64,000 bases of DNA from Streptomyces sp. NBC_00425 (GCF_036030735.1 NZ_CP107928.1:434001-498000); one strand, 5' to 3'; counted from the first letter of the stretch, positions 43,540-52,436 are shown. The notes: a model not told the origin generated them from the sequence alone. Made by a program: numbers and translations.

Positions 43540-44718
43540 ATGACCGACCCGATGCACCATCCCCGCTTCCACCAGGACCCCTATCCCTCCTACGCGGCCA
43601 TACGTTCCACCTGCCCGGTGCAGCCCGTGCCCGGGCCCGACGGGAAGGTCAGTTACCTGATCACCGGCTACGCGGAGGCCAAGGAGGCGCTCGCCGACGC
43701 CCGGCTCTCGAAGGACTCGGCCGCATTCTTCGCGGGCAAGGCATCCAGGCGACGACTGCACCCCGCGGTGGCGCGCACCATGCTGGCCAGCGACCCGCCC
43801 CAACACACCCGCCTGCGCGCACTGGTGACCAAGGCGTTCACGAGGGGGGCTGTCGCGGGGCTGCGCCCGTTCATCGCCCAAGCCACCGACACGCTGCTGG
43901 ACCGGTGGCCCGTAGGCGAGCCCTTCGACCTCGTGGACGCCCTGGCGGCGCCCTTGCCGGTCCTCGTGATCTGCGAGCTGCTCGGCGTCCCGGAGAACGA
44001 ACGGGCTGACGTGCGGCGCTGGTCCGCAGAGTTGTTCGCGGCCGGAGAGCCCGACGTCATCGACTCGGCCTCGCATGCGGTCGCCGCCTACATGACGGAC
44101 CTCATCGCCCGTAAGCGCATGGACCCCGGTGACTGTCTTCTGGACCGGCTCATCCGCACCCGCGACGCGAACGACGGCCTGCTGAGCGAGGACGAACTGG
44201 TCTCGCTGGCCGTGCTGTTGCTCGTCGCAGGGCACGAAAGCACCACCGACTTCCTCGCCGACGCCGCACTGGCGTTGCTGCGACACCCTGCCGCACTCGA
44301 CCGCCTGCGCAGCGAGCCCCACGAGGTACCGGCCGCGCTGGACGAGCTGCTCCGCTTCGACTCCCCCGTCAGCACCGCCACGTTCCGTTTCACCACACAG
44401 GCCGTCACCCTCGGCGGCACCGACCTCCCGGCAGGCGTCCCGGTACTGGTCGCGCTGGGAGCCGCCAACCGCGACCCGAGGCGGTTCCCACATCCGGACC
44501 GGCTCGACCTGGACCGGGACGCCGCCGCTCATCTCGGCTTCGGCCACGGCATCCACCGCTGCGTCGGCGCGCCCCTGGCCAGGGCCGAGGCGGAGATCGC
44601 CCTGCAAGCGGTCCTCACCCGGTTCCCCGCTATCCGGCTCGCCATGGCCCCGGAACGACTGGAGTGGAAGCGCACCCGTCTCCTGCGCGGGCCGGCCTCA
44701 CTGCCCATCCTGGTGTGA
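43540..44718 (+). CDS. Cytochrome P450
   Basis: A 392-residue bacterial P450 starting at ATG 43540 behind GGAGG. The I-helix oxygen-binding motif is LLVAGHESTTDF, the K-helix ExxR is ELLR within ALDELLRFDSP, and the heme-binding loop FGHGIHRCVGAPLAR places the thiolate at Cys 341. It oxidises a small hydrophobic substrate with electrons from a ferredoxin. No ferredoxin, reductase or biosynthetic cluster adjoins it, so the substrate is open; it resembles CYP105/107-like Streptomyces enzymes in length and motifs. Confidence 0.93.
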   Translation: MTDPMHHPRFHQDPYPSYAAIRSTCPVQPVPGPDGKVSYLITGYAEAKEALADARLSKDSAAFFAGKASRRRLHPAVARTMLASDPPQHTRLRALVTKAFTRGAVAGLRPFIAQATDTLLDRWPVGEPFDLVDALAAPLPVLVICELLGVPENERADVRRWSAELFAAGEPDVIDSASHAVAAYMTDLIARKRMDPGDCLLDRLIRTRDANDGLLSEDELVSLAVLLLVAGHESTTDFLADAALALLRHPAALDRLRSEPHEVPAALDELLRFDSPVSTATFRFTTQAVTLGGTDLPAGVPVLVALGAANRDPRRFPHPDRLDLDRDAAAHLGFGHGIHRCVGAPLARAEAEIALQAVLTRFPAIRLAMAPERLEWKRTRLLRGPASLPILV

Positions 44719-45215
44719 CCGGCAGGCCCGCGCACATCGTGGCTGCTCCCGTCGGGCGGGCACGGGGCTGCCCGAGCGGTCCCCAGGCGCGCCCACGGCG
44801 AAGTCTGCTGCCTCGCGGATCGTCTTCGCGATCGAGCGGCGCGTCGTGAACGCGTAGTTGTGGCGAGCCCGGCAGGGGTTGGAGCTGTTGCCGGTGAAGT
44901 GCGTTCAAGCGCGTTCCGGTGAGTCGGCGTGAGCCTTGTGTGTCGTGTCGCGCGTTCCTTGGCCGTGGAGTTGATTCCGACGGGAACGGAGGTTCCCACA
45001 TCGAATGCGTGACCTTCGCGGGTGACGATCGTGCGCCATGCGGCAGGACGTCGGGCCGGGCCCGGGGGTGGCGAGGGTGGGTGGGTCCCTCTGCCGTGGC
45101 TGTTCGGACCCGCCGCAGGCACCTGACGCCCGGCGACGAGAAGACGCCGCGCCTGATGGGCGCGCATCTGGGGTCCCCGGCGTCGAAGGGTCGCAGGAGC
45201 GGTAGCGTCCTCGGC
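44719..45215. other. Intergenic stretch with a possible decayed minus-strand gene
   Basis: On the minus strand, roughly 44880 down to 44715, a frame reads CRARHNYAFTTRRSIAKTIR followed by EAADFAVGAPGDRS. It looks protein-like but has no start codon and ends inside the P450 gene. I do not recognise it. The remaining bases show nothing. Confidence 0.4.
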
Positions 45216-45977
45216 ATGGACATTCGCACCACCGTTGAGCGCGCTCAACGACTCAAGCAGCTGCATGCCGACCACAAGCCGCTTGTACTGCCGACCGTCT
45301 GGGACGTCTGGTCCGCGCGGACGGCAGCCGGCGCCGGATTCCCCGCGCTCACCATCGGCAGTCATCCGCTCGCCGACTCCCGTGGAGCAGACGACCACGA
45401 GGGGCAGACCTTCGAGGAGGTACTCGCGGCCGTCAGGCCCATCATCGCGGCGGTCGACGTCCCCGTCTCCGTGGACCTGGAGGCCGGCTACGGACAAGAG
45501 CCCGCGGACCTCATCGCCGGACTCACCGAAGCCGGTGGCGTCGGTCTCAACATCGAGGACACCGTCCACTCGGACGGCGGACGCGTGCGCACCACCAAGG
45601 AACACGCACACTACATCGCAGGCCTGCGCGCAGCGGCTGACGACGCCGGGATCCCGGTCTGGGTCAACGGGCGCACCGACCTCTTCCTCCACGCCGAGGA
45701 TGCCTCCGCCGTCCTCGACGAGGCGGTCGAGCGACTGCACGCCCTTGAGCAGGCCGGCGCCGACAGTGTCTACCCGGTGGGCATTCAAGACAACGACGAC
45801 CTGTTGACCGCCGTGACCGGGGCCGTCGCCATTCCGGTGAATTCCACGGCGCATCCCGTCAAGCACGATCTGGAGCGCTTCCGCCGCCTCGGCGTCGGCC
45901 GGATCACCTACGGCCCGCTGCTGCAAATCGCCTTGACCGACGCGATGAAGGACATGCTCACGCCGTGGGCGCCCTGA
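45216..45977 (+). CDS. Isocitrate lyase/PEP mutase family protein
   Basis: A 253-residue TIM-barrel enzyme starting at ATG 45216. The motifs KPLVLPTVWDVWSARTAAGA, PVSVDLEAGYG (metal-binding Asp/Glu) and VGLNIEDTVHSDGG are those of the PEP-mutase/carboxyphosphonopyruvate family. Members cleave or isomerise C-C or C-P bonds in small carboxylates such as 2-methylisocitrate, oxaloacetate or phosphonopyruvate. The lyase-specific KKCGH loop is absent, which excludes classical isocitrate lyase. It stands alone; the exact reaction is unknown. The longer reading from 44919 has no family support. Confidence 0.88.
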   Translation: MDIRTTVERAQRLKQLHADHKPLVLPTVWDVWSARTAAGAGFPALTIGSHPLADSRGADDHEGQTFEEVLAAVRPIIAAVDVPVSVDLEAGYGQEPADLIAGLTEAGGVGLNIEDTVHSDGGRVRTTKEHAHYIAGLRAAADDAGIPVWVNGRTDLFLHAEDASAVLDEAVERLHALEQAGADSVYPVGIQDNDDLLTAVTGAVAIPVNSTAHPVKHDLERFRRLGVGRITYGPLLQIALTDAMKDMLTPWAP

Positions 45978-46093
45978 CCAACTGGTGCACAGCGGACGGT
46001 GGGGCGACTCCGTGAAGCGCTCTCCCGTCAGGCTGGGACGCGACGTCCACGGATCGTCGAACACGGGCGTGTGATGGGGAACGTGTCTCGCGC

Positions 46094-46142
46094 AGCGATC
46101 ATCGGCGACAGGACGCTCGCGGGCCGGTCGCCGATGATCGCT
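46094..46142. repeat. Perfect 16-bp inverted repeat
   Basis: AGCGATCATCGGCGAC (46094-46109) is exactly complementary to GTCGCCGATGATCGCT (46127-46142), separated by 17 bases. It lies 117 bases after the PEP-mutase-family gene in a 380-base interval without other genes. It could be a transcription terminator without a U-tract, or the ends of a very small element. Only the symmetry is certain. Confidence 0.8.
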
Positions 46143-46357
46143 CCACTCGTGGCCGCACCGCGCCCGTGGCTCGCAGCTGTCCCTGGGCACCGTGACCGCC
46201 CCACCGCAAGTGGTCCGCGAAGGCCTCTTCTGGCGCGCCGGCCGTAGGCCTGCCTGGCGTGTTCCGCGCTGTAGCGGGCAGTCGGTCGGTAGCAAAGGAC
46301 GAGCCCGTGTGATGGCACGGGGTTGTTGACCCCTTTCAGACCGGCCCAGGAGCTTCC

Positions 46358-46600
46358 ATGATGATCGTCGGCGTGATCGCCTTCTGCGTTGTCCTCGCGA
46401 TACTCGCTTTCGTCGTCCCGCGACTGAGCAAGCACCCCCAGAACGGCGCCCAGCGCACGCTGGGTTGGGGTTCTCGTGCCGGTTCCAAGGCCCCTGGCTC
46501 GCTCGGGCGTTGGTTGAGCAAGCCTTTCCAGTCGAGTTCGCGGGCCGTCGGTCGCAGCGGCTCCGCAGGCCGCCGGGCACGTGGCCGCCTTCCCTTCTGA
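46358..46600 (+). CDS. DUF6411 family small membrane protein
   Basis: An 80-residue protein from ATG 46358 with CAGGAG ahead. One N-terminal transmembrane helix, VGVIAFCVVLAILAFVVPRL, is followed by a basic Gly/Ser-rich tail (SKHPQNGAQRTLGWGSRAGS, ending AGRRARGRLPF). The pattern R-L-S-x-HPQ-x-GAQRTLG is that of a family very widespread in Streptomyces whose function is unknown. The hairpin at 46661-46694 probably terminates its transcript. Confidence 0.85.
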   Translation: MMIVGVIAFCVVLAILAFVVPRLSKHPQNGAQRTLGWGSRAGSKAPGSLGRWLSKPFQSSSRAVGRSGSAGRRARGRLPF

Positions 46601-46660
46601 TCTGACGACGGCGGTGCGGCACCCCGGAGCACCGTGATCCCTGCCTCAACTCCTTGAACT

Positions 46661-46694
46661 CGGCCCCGTCCGGCGTCCTCGCCGGCCGGGGCCG
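46661..46694 (+). terminator. Strong stem-loop downstream of the DUF6411 gene
   Basis: CGGCCCC pairs with GGGGCCG and, inside it, CCGGC pairs with GCCGG around the six-base loop GTCCTC. The 34-base structure lies 60 bases after the stop codon at 46600. GC-rich hairpins without a U-run serve as terminators in Streptomyces. Confidence 0.55.
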
Positions 46695-47149
46695 TACGTG
46701 TGTCCGCCCGCACCTGCCCCGAGCGGCCCGCGTTTGCGGCAGCTGCGCGCTGGAGCACGTCGGACAGCCGCGAAGAGGAGGGGCACTTTTCCGGTGGGCA
46801 GGCTGGTCGAGCGTGGCCGGGAGGCCGACGGCCACACCCTGCCCGGGCGGCCTGCCCCCTACGGCCGCCCGATCACGACACCACCGCGGCGCGAGGTGCG
46901 GCCGGGCGGACTGATCTCAGCCGTCCGCCGGAACTGCGCCGTCGGGCTTGCGGGATGCCTGACGACATGCCTGGCGAGGGCCACAACGCGCAGCGGCACA
47001 GTCGCCAGACGGGTCGACCACAGCGTCTCGTCGAACCGGGGCCTTCATCGGCGCGGGCGTGCCGGCGCTCAGCCCGACCCTTCGACGCCAGAGTGACGGG
47101 GCTCACAGCGGAGGGAAAACCTGTCGACCGCGCCGACCGTCTAGAGGGT
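46695..47149. other. Upstream region of the sigma factor operon
   Basis: About 450 bases without a supported gene. The sigma factor frame remains open through the whole interval from 46700, but the residues are Arg/Pro-rich and lack family similarity. TAGAGG at 47142-47147 just before the GTG at 47150 could be a -10 box of a leaderless message or a weak ribosome-binding site. Confidence 0.45.
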
Positions 47150-47710
47150 GTGAGACGAGTTGGGAAAGCACTGGACGAGCCGGACGAGGAGAGTCTCGTC
47201 CGGCTGGTGGCCAAGGGCGACCGTGCGGCCTTCGAGGAGTTGTACCAGCGCACCGCGCCGTGGCTGGCGGTCCGCCTGCGACGCCGCTGCGCCGACGAGC
47301 AGATCGTCGCCGAGGTCATGCAGGAGACGTATCTGGCGGTGTGGCGGGCGGCGGGTGCGTTCGCCGGGGCCGCGGTCGGAGGGACGGCCGTCGGCTGGTT
47401 GTGGACGATTGCGGCGCGCCGCCTCGTCGACGCGTTCCGGCGAAGAGCCCACCATGCGGACCCGCCGCTCACGGCGGCTCCGCGGACCGCGGCGCCGGCC
47501 GCCGAGGAGGAGGCACTCGCGGCGAGTACCGACGGCGACGTCGGCGACGCGCTACGGCGCCTCGCACCTGAGCTCCGGCAGGTACTGCAGGCCCTGGTGC
47601 TCGACGGACTGTCGGTCCGGGAGACCTCGGTCCTGCTCGGCGTGCCCGAGGGCACGGTCAAAACACGGGCCCGCCGGGCCCGGATCGAGATGCGGAGGGC
47701 TCTGACGTGA
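47150..47710 (+). CDS. ECF-type RNA polymerase sigma factor
   Basis: A 186-residue sigma-70-family factor. Region 2 is visible as EESLVRLVAKGDRAAFEELY followed by EVMQETYLAVWRAAG, and region 4 as LRQVLQALVLDGLSVRETSV with EGTVKTRARRARIEMRRAL. GTG 47150 is chosen because family similarity begins nearby; GTG 47093 in the same frame is an alternative. The next gene overlaps by GTGA and encodes a zinc-type anti-sigma factor, so this factor is probably held inactive at the membrane and released by an envelope signal. Confidence 0.88.
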   Translation: MRRVGKALDEPDEESLVRLVAKGDRAAFEELYQRTAPWLAVRLRRRCADEQIVAEVMQETYLAVWRAAGAFAGAAVGGTAVGWLWTIAARRLVDAFRRRAHHADPPLTAAPRTAAPAAEEEALAASTDGDVGDALRRLAPELRQVLQALVLDGLSVRETSVLLGVPEGTVKTRARRARIEMRRALT

Positions 47711-48531
47711 GCGTGGAACACGCGTCGACACATCTCATCGACGCCTACGCGAGCGGCGGCGGTGATATCGCCGCCGACCAGGTGTGGGCCCTGGAAGCCC
47801 ACCTGGAAGCGTGCCGGGTCTGCCGCGACCGGCTGTCGGCCGCCGTCGCCGCGGGAGTGCCGGCCGTCACGGAGCTGGTCCGCACCGTACGGTCCGACCT
47901 CGAACCCCTTCTGTCCGCCACTGCCACGATGCCGCGCCGACGGGGACGGCCCGCCTGGTTGTCCAGGTGGGCGACGCCCACGACCGCACCTTGGCTAGCC
48001 ATGATCTTGAGCGTGACGCTGCTCGCCCTTCTGCTGGACCTGGGCGGATACGGCGCCGGCGCGGCACCGGTGCCGATCGTGCTGCTGCTCGCCCCCGTTC
48101 TGCCCGTGCTGGGGGTCGCGGCGTCATGGTCGCGTGGCCTGGATCCGGCGTACGAACTGACCGCCTCCGCGCCCCGGGCCGGGCTGCCCCTGGTCCTGCG
48201 GCGCACCGCCTCCGTGCTCGCCGTCGTCGTTCCCGTACTCCTGGCGGGTGGCTGGACGACCGGAGTGACAGCCGCGCAGTGGCTGCTGCCCTGCCTGGCG
48301 TTCACCTCCACGACCCTGGCGCTGGGCGGCGTGATCGGCGTGACCCGCGCCGCAGCCGCACTCATCACGCTATGGGCCGCCGTGGTCCTGGCCCCGGCCC
48401 TGGCCACCAGCCGCACCCCCGTCGCCCTGGGCCGGGACGGCATGCCCGTGTGGGCGCTGATCCTCACGCTCGCCACCGGTGTCGTCATCGCCCGCAGGGG
48501 CGCGTACGCCGTGCTGGGAGCCCATCGATGA
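47707..48531 (+). CDS. Membrane-bound anti-sigma factor (zf-HC2 type)
   Basis: A 274-residue protein. The cytosolic N-terminus carries the ZAS motif H32-x3-C36-x2-C39 in EAHLEACRVCRD, which binds zinc and sequesters ECF sigma factors. From residue 98 on there are about six hydrophobic helices, starting with WLAMILSVTLLALLLDLGGY. Most anti-sigma factors have one helix, so this membrane half is unusually large and may sense or regulate the ABC exporter encoded next. The gene overlaps both neighbours by four bases. Confidence 0.87.
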   Translation: MSVEHASTHLIDAYASGGGDIAADQVWALEAHLEACRVCRDRLSAAVAAGVPAVTELVRTVRSDLEPLLSATATMPRRRGRPAWLSRWATPTTAPWLAMILSVTLLALLLDLGGYGAGAAPVPIVLLLAPVLPVLGVAASWSRGLDPAYELTASAPRAGLPLVLRRTASVLAVVVPVLLAGGWTTGVTAAQWLLPCLAFTSTTLALGGVIGVTRAAAALITLWAAVVLAPALATSRTPVALGRDGMPVWALILTLATGVVIARRGAYAVLGAHR

Positions 48532-49370
48532 TCTACCGGAAGGAACACCACGCGATGTCCGCAGTGAGCGGAGCCGACCTGGCGCCGACACGCCACGCCT
48601 GGGCGGTCCGGGCCTCGGGCCTGAAAGTGCGGGCGGGCCGCACACGGATGGCCGTCGACGGGCTCGATCTCACCCTGGGCACCGGCGTGCACGGCCTGCT
48701 CGGACCCAACGGGGCCGGCAAGACCACCCTCATCCGCGCGCTGGCCACAGTCCTGCGCCCCACCGGGGGCACCCTGGAACTGCTCGGCGAGCCCGCCGCG
48801 GGAGGTCGAGGCCGGGGGGACCAACGTGCGCTGCGCCGCCGGATCGGCTATCTGCCGCAGGAGTTCGGCTACTACAAGCGCTTCACCGCACGTGAGTTCG
48901 TCGAGTACATGGCGTGGCTGAAGGAGGTTCCCAAGGCGGACATACCCGCCGCCGTACAGCGCGCCGTGGAGAGGGTGGGCCTCGCGGAGCGCGCCGACGA
49001 GAAGATGAAGGCCCTGTCGGGCGGCATGGTCCGCAGAGTGGGCATCGCGCAGGCTCTCGTCAACGATCCGGAGATCCTTCTCCTGGACGAGCCCACGGTC
49101 GGTCTCGACCCGGCCCAACGGCTGCGGTTCCGCGAGCTGTTGCAACAACTGGGCACGGACACCTGCGTCGTGGTCTCCACCCATCTGGTGGAGGACGTCG
49201 CCGCCGCCTGCACGGACGTGGTGCTCTTCGCCGAAGGACGGCTGGTCTTCCAGGGCAGTCCCGACCGGCTGGCCGCGGCGGGCGGACCCGAGCACGTGGG
49301 CGACAGCCCGCTGGAGCGCGGCTACTCCGCCCTGCTGCTCGACCCCGAACAGACGAGGGGCAACTGGTGA
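48528..49370 (+). CDS. ABC transporter ATP-binding protein (exporter type)
   Basis: A 280-residue nucleotide-binding subunit. Walker A is GPNGAGKTT, the Q-loop segment is GYLPQEFGYYKRFTAREFVE, the signature LSGGMVRRVGIAQALV and Walker B ILLLDEPTVGLDP. ATG 48528 overlaps the anti-sigma gene; ATG 48555 with GGAAGGA upstream is an alternative start. The two following genes encode membrane proteins that would form the channel. The layout sigma/anti-sigma/ABC suggests an envelope-stress-controlled exporter or a transporter-coupled signal. Confidence 0.9.
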   Translation: MIYRKEHHAMSAVSGADLAPTRHAWAVRASGLKVRAGRTRMAVDGLDLTLGTGVHGLLGPNGAGKTTLIRALATVLRPTGGTLELLGEPAAGGRGRGDQRALRRRIGYLPQEFGYYKRFTAREFVEYMAWLKEVPKADIPAAVQRAVERVGLAERADEKMKALSGGMVRRVGIAQALVNDPEILLLDEPTVGLDPAQRLRFRELLQQLGTDTCVVVSTHLVEDVAAACTDVVLFAEGRLVFQGSPDRLAAAGGPEHVGDSPLERGYSALLLDPEQTRGNW

Positions 49371-50752
49371 ACGTCCGAATCCTGCGTACCGAGTTGAAGC
49401 GCTCCCTGGCCCCATGGGCCGGCGTCGTGGCCCTGGCGACGGCATCGGCGTTGCTGTACCTGATCTCCGAACCGTGGTCCGACACCCCCACGGCGTGGAC
49501 GGGCCAGTGGACGTCCATGGCCCTGTGGACCCGCACCCTGCTGTTCTACCTGTGGCCGCTCGCCATAGGAGTGGGAGCGTTGCAGGGCCTGCGCGACCAC
49601 CGTTCCAAGATCTCCGACCTGCTGGCGAGCACACCGCGTCCCACCTGGCACCGCGCGGCCGCGCCGGCCGGCACGACGGCGTTCGCCCTGGTCGCGGCGT
49701 TCGTGTCGCTGATCCTGGTGGGCGCGGTCCAGGTGTTCGCCCACACCCGGTACACCCACCTGGGGTGGCTGCCCATCTCTCTGGTGGGCGCACTCGCCCT
49801 CGTCGCGGGGGCCCTGCTGGGCATGGGGGCTGCGCGGGCCCTGCCGTCCGTGCTCACCCCGCCCGCGCTCGCCATGGGCGCGTTCGTCTTCACGGCCGTC
49901 CTGGCCCGGACGGAGACGACCGCGATGCCGGGAGCCCCCGGTGCGGAACCCAACCGGCTCGTGCTGCTGTCGCCGGCCGTGGAAAAGGTACCGAACGCGC
50001 TCGTGACGCTCTCCGCCTCCGTGCACCTCGGGCAGACGATCTGGATGCTGGGCGTGGCCGCGACCGGTTTCTCGCTGCTGGTCACCGCGACCCCGCGCAC
50101 CCGACTGCTCGCGCTGGCTCCCGTCCTGGCGGGCGCGGCACTCGCCCTGCTCGTCCTGCCCGCCGACCCGCGCCGGATGTTCGTCGTCGACGAGGCGGCC
50201 GCGAAGCCGGTGTGCGACGGCTCCGTCTGCGTGAGCAGGGCGCAGCAGGCGCGACTCGCCGGCCTGGTGGGCCCCGGCAAGGAGGCCCTGCGCCTGCTGC
50301 ACGGCGCGCTGGGCGGCCGGGCACCGGTGACGGTTCGGGAGAACACCACCGTGCAGCCGGACGGCGCCACGCCGCGGTGGTCCCGCACGACCGTGCTCTT
50401 CGACTTCGCCGACGACATGTTCGCCGCCGCGAAGGGCGAGGAGATGACCAGGGCTCTGATCGCTCAGGGCATGGCGCCGGGTTGCAGTCCCGTCGGCTGG
50501 AACACGTTCGGAGGCGACCAGTTCGCGCAGACCGTCGCGGTGGGCTGGGTGCTGGGCGATCTCGAGCCGCTGCCCGGCAGCGGCTCGGCAGCGTTCAACC
50601 GCGCCGTCGTCACCAGGGTTCGCCCGGTGTGGGACGAACTCACGGCGCTGCCACGAGCGCAACAGCTCGCACGGATCAACGCGATGCGCACGGCCGCTCT
50701 CTCCTGCGAGGGCGACGCGTTCGAGGTGCTCAAAGGCGGTCCGTCCCGGTGA
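49367..50752 (+). CDS. ABC exporter membrane protein with large extracytoplasmic domain
   Basis: A 461-residue protein starting at GTG 49367. The N-terminal 260 residues contain about six transmembrane helices, including PWAGVVALATASALLYLISE and LLALAPVLAGAALALLVLPA. The following 200 residues are soluble and include CDGSVCVSRAQQARLAGLVG and four cysteines that could pair outside the cell. The fold of the soluble part is not recognised. Overlaps of GTGA with both neighbours show tight coupling to the ATPase. It is presumably one half of the exporter. Confidence 0.75.
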   Translation: MNVRILRTELKRSLAPWAGVVALATASALLYLISEPWSDTPTAWTGQWTSMALWTRTLLFYLWPLAIGVGALQGLRDHRSKISDLLASTPRPTWHRAAAPAGTTAFALVAAFVSLILVGAVQVFAHTRYTHLGWLPISLVGALALVAGALLGMGAARALPSVLTPPALAMGAFVFTAVLARTETTAMPGAPGAEPNRLVLLSPAVEKVPNALVTLSASVHLGQTIWMLGVAATGFSLLVTATPRTRLLALAPVLAGAALALLVLPADPRRMFVVDEAAAKPVCDGSVCVSRAQQARLAGLVGPGKEALRLLHGALGGRAPVTVRENTTVQPDGATPRWSRTTVLFDFADDMFAAAKGEEMTRALIAQGMAPGCSPVGWNTFGGDQFAQTVAVGWVLGDLEPLPGSGSAAFNRAVVTRVRPVWDELTALPRAQQLARINAMRTAALSCEGDAFEVLKGGPSR

Positions 50753-51402
50753 GATGGCTGATGCTGTACGCGCACTCGCGCCAGGTACCCGCGTCGCTCG
50801 CCACGGTGCTGATCAGCGCCGTGGCCGTGTGGGCGCTCACTCGGGACGGCAGCACCGCGCCGGCCGGGTCCCACCTGCCCGCGGTCGTCCTCACCGCGGG
50901 CGCCATGGCCCTCTCGACCGGACTCGGCGGGCAGGACCTCGACCTGGACCGCAGTGCCGCGATCCGCTGGGCGCCCCGCAGAGCCGCGCACGTCCTGATC
51001 GGCGGCGCGATCGTCGGCACCGTGCTGCTGACCGTGCAAGCGCTGGGCCAGGACCTGGCGACCACCGCGTTCGTCGCCCGGGACTGCGCGGGACTGACCG
51101 GGCTGGCCGCCCTCGGTGCGTCCGTCGCGGGAGGGCGGTACGCCTGGGCGTTCCCCTTCACCTGGCTCGCGTTCGCGTTCCTCGCGCCGCCCCCGGCAAC
51201 CACGGTGCCCCTACAGGTGGCGACCTGGATGCTGCTACCGGCCGGCACGCCTGCGGCGACCTGGACGGCACTGTGCCTCGCGGTGGTCGGCACGGCGCTC
51301 TACGCCCTCGCGGGACCGGAAGCCCGCACACTGCCGGCCGTGCGAGTGTCACGGCGCGGTCGCGGATCGGGCCGGTACGCGCATCACCGCCGTAGGAGTT
51401 GA
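50749..51402 (+). CDS. Membrane protein, second subunit of the ABC exporter operon
   Basis: A 217-residue protein from GTG 50749, overlapping the previous gene by four bases. It has five or six hydrophobic segments (SLATVLISAVAVWALTRDGS; AHVLIGGAIVGTVLLTVQAL; AWAFPFTWLAFAFLAPPPAT) and a basic C-terminus. No signature motif was recognised. As the last gene of the sigma/anti-sigma/ABC operon it probably forms the permease dimer with the preceding protein. Confidence 0.72.
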   Translation: MRWLMLYAHSRQVPASLATVLISAVAVWALTRDGSTAPAGSHLPAVVLTAGAMALSTGLGGQDLDLDRSAAIRWAPRRAAHVLIGGAIVGTVLLTVQALGQDLATTAFVARDCAGLTGLAALGASVAGGRYAWAFPFTWLAFAFLAPPPATTVPLQVATWMLLPAGTPAATWTALCLAVVGTALYALAGPEARTLPAVRVSRRGRGSGRYAHHRRRS

Positions 51403-51404
51403 CC

Positions 51405-51540
51405 GGCGCGGTGTCGACGAGCGTGGCGACGGCGGACGGGCTGCGGGTGCCCACGACGAGGTCGCCCTCCCGGTCACCGAGCCGCTCACACAGCTCTATG
51501 ACCGGTGGCAGGCGGTCGATATCCAGCCTGCTGGACGAGG
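51405..51540 (-). pseudogene. IS30-type transposase fragment
   Basis: The minus strand reads LGDREGDLVVGTRSPSAVAT followed by LVDTAPVNSY. IS30-family transposases have the conserved phrase GHWEGDLV-x-G with the first catalytic Asp and then S-A-(I/V)-ATLV-(E/D). Only about 45 residues remain and the conserved His-Trp is degraded. The fragment lies between the exporter operon and the MmyB-type regulator gene. Confidence 0.5.
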
Positions 51541-51557
51541 TCCGTCCGGCCCGATCG

Positions 51558-52436
51558 TTACGGCGTGGAGAACAGGCCGGGCCCGGGGGTTGTGGGGCCG
51601 TCGGCGCGGACGCCGTTGGTGACCCGTAGGAACTCCAGCTTTTCCGCGTCGGTGGAACCCGCGGCCACCGTGTAGACGACGAGGCGGATGTCGCAGCCCG
51701 GGACGGTGAGCACGTCGCAGTCGCACATCACGTCGCCCACCACGGGGTGTACGACGGTCTTGCGGGCCGAGACGTGCGGGCCGACCGTGCCCTCGCCCCA
51801 CAGACGGGCGAACTCCGCGCTGGTGGAACGCAGTTCCTCGACAAGGTCGGTCAGCCCACGGTCGCGCGGGTAGTCGATGAGAGCTGTGCGCAGGTCGGCG
51901 ACGAGGGCGGGTTTCAGGACGTCGTCGTCATGGAGCACGGGCCAGGACGCGAGCCGGCTGGGCCCTGCACCGAAGACCGCCCGTGCCAGGTTGCGCTCGT
52001 CGTGTGTCCGTGCGCCAGGGTCGCCCATCAGTACTGCCCATGCGGGGGTCCAGGACAGCAGGGTCCAGTCGGCGCTGAACACGCCCACGGGAAACTCCCC
52101 GAGGCGGGCCAGCATCCGTTGGACCCCGGCCGGGACATGCGTGGATACCGTTCCTTCCTGGGGAGGCAGAAGGCCGGCCAGCCGGTAGGCGTGATCGCGC
52201 TCCATGGGCTGCAGTTGCAGGGCCCTGGTCAGGCTCGCGACGACCTGCGCCGATGGGCTTTTGGCACGGCCCTGTTCCAAGCGGACCACATAGTCGACCG
52301 ACAGCCCGGCCAGTTCTGCGAGCTCCTCACGTCGCAGCCCCACCGCGCGCCGTCCGGGCCGTGAGGTCAGTCCGACGTCGGCGGGCGAAAGGCGGTCGCG
52401 CCAGCGGTGCAGTGCCGTGCCCAGGGTCTCGTCCAC
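51558..52436 (-). CDS. XRE-family regulator with MmyB-like ligand-binding domain
   Basis: A 292-residue regulator. The helix-turn-helix lies at about residues 28-80 (GLRREELAELAGLSVDYVVR, LEQGRAKSPSAQVV). The C-terminal PAS-like MmyB domain has PVGVFSADWTLLSWTPAWAV and ends DAEKLEFLRVTNGV. In Streptomyces these proteins often sit divergently next to an SDR-type oxidoreductase, as here, and repress it until a fatty-acid-like ligand binds. The repeat boxes at 52475-52521 are the likely binding sites. Confidence 0.9.
   Translation of the reverse strand: MDETLGTALHRWRDRLSPADVGLTSRPGRRAVGLRREELAELAGLSVDYVVRLEQGRAKSPSAQVVASLTRALQLQPMERDHAYRLAGLLPPQEGTVSTHVPAGVQRMLARLGEFPVGVFSADWTLLSWTPAWAVLMGDPGARTHDERNLARAVFGAGPSRLASWPVLHDDDVLKPALVADLRTALIDYPRDRGLTDLVEELRSTSAEFARLWGEGTVGPHVSARKTVVHPVVGDVMCDCDVLTVPGCDIRLVVYTVAAGSTDAEKLEFLRVTNGVRADGPTTPGPGLFSTP

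Noticed and set aside
43540..45977. P450 plus PEP-mutase as a phosphonate or natural-product cluster
   Set aside because: The two genes are 500 bases apart, with no other biosynthetic genes around them.
44529..46835. A 768-codon minus-strand open frame spanning P450, PEP-mutase and DUF6411 loci
   Set aside because: It runs antisense to three recognised genes and shows no protein motif; long shadow frames are expected at this GC content.
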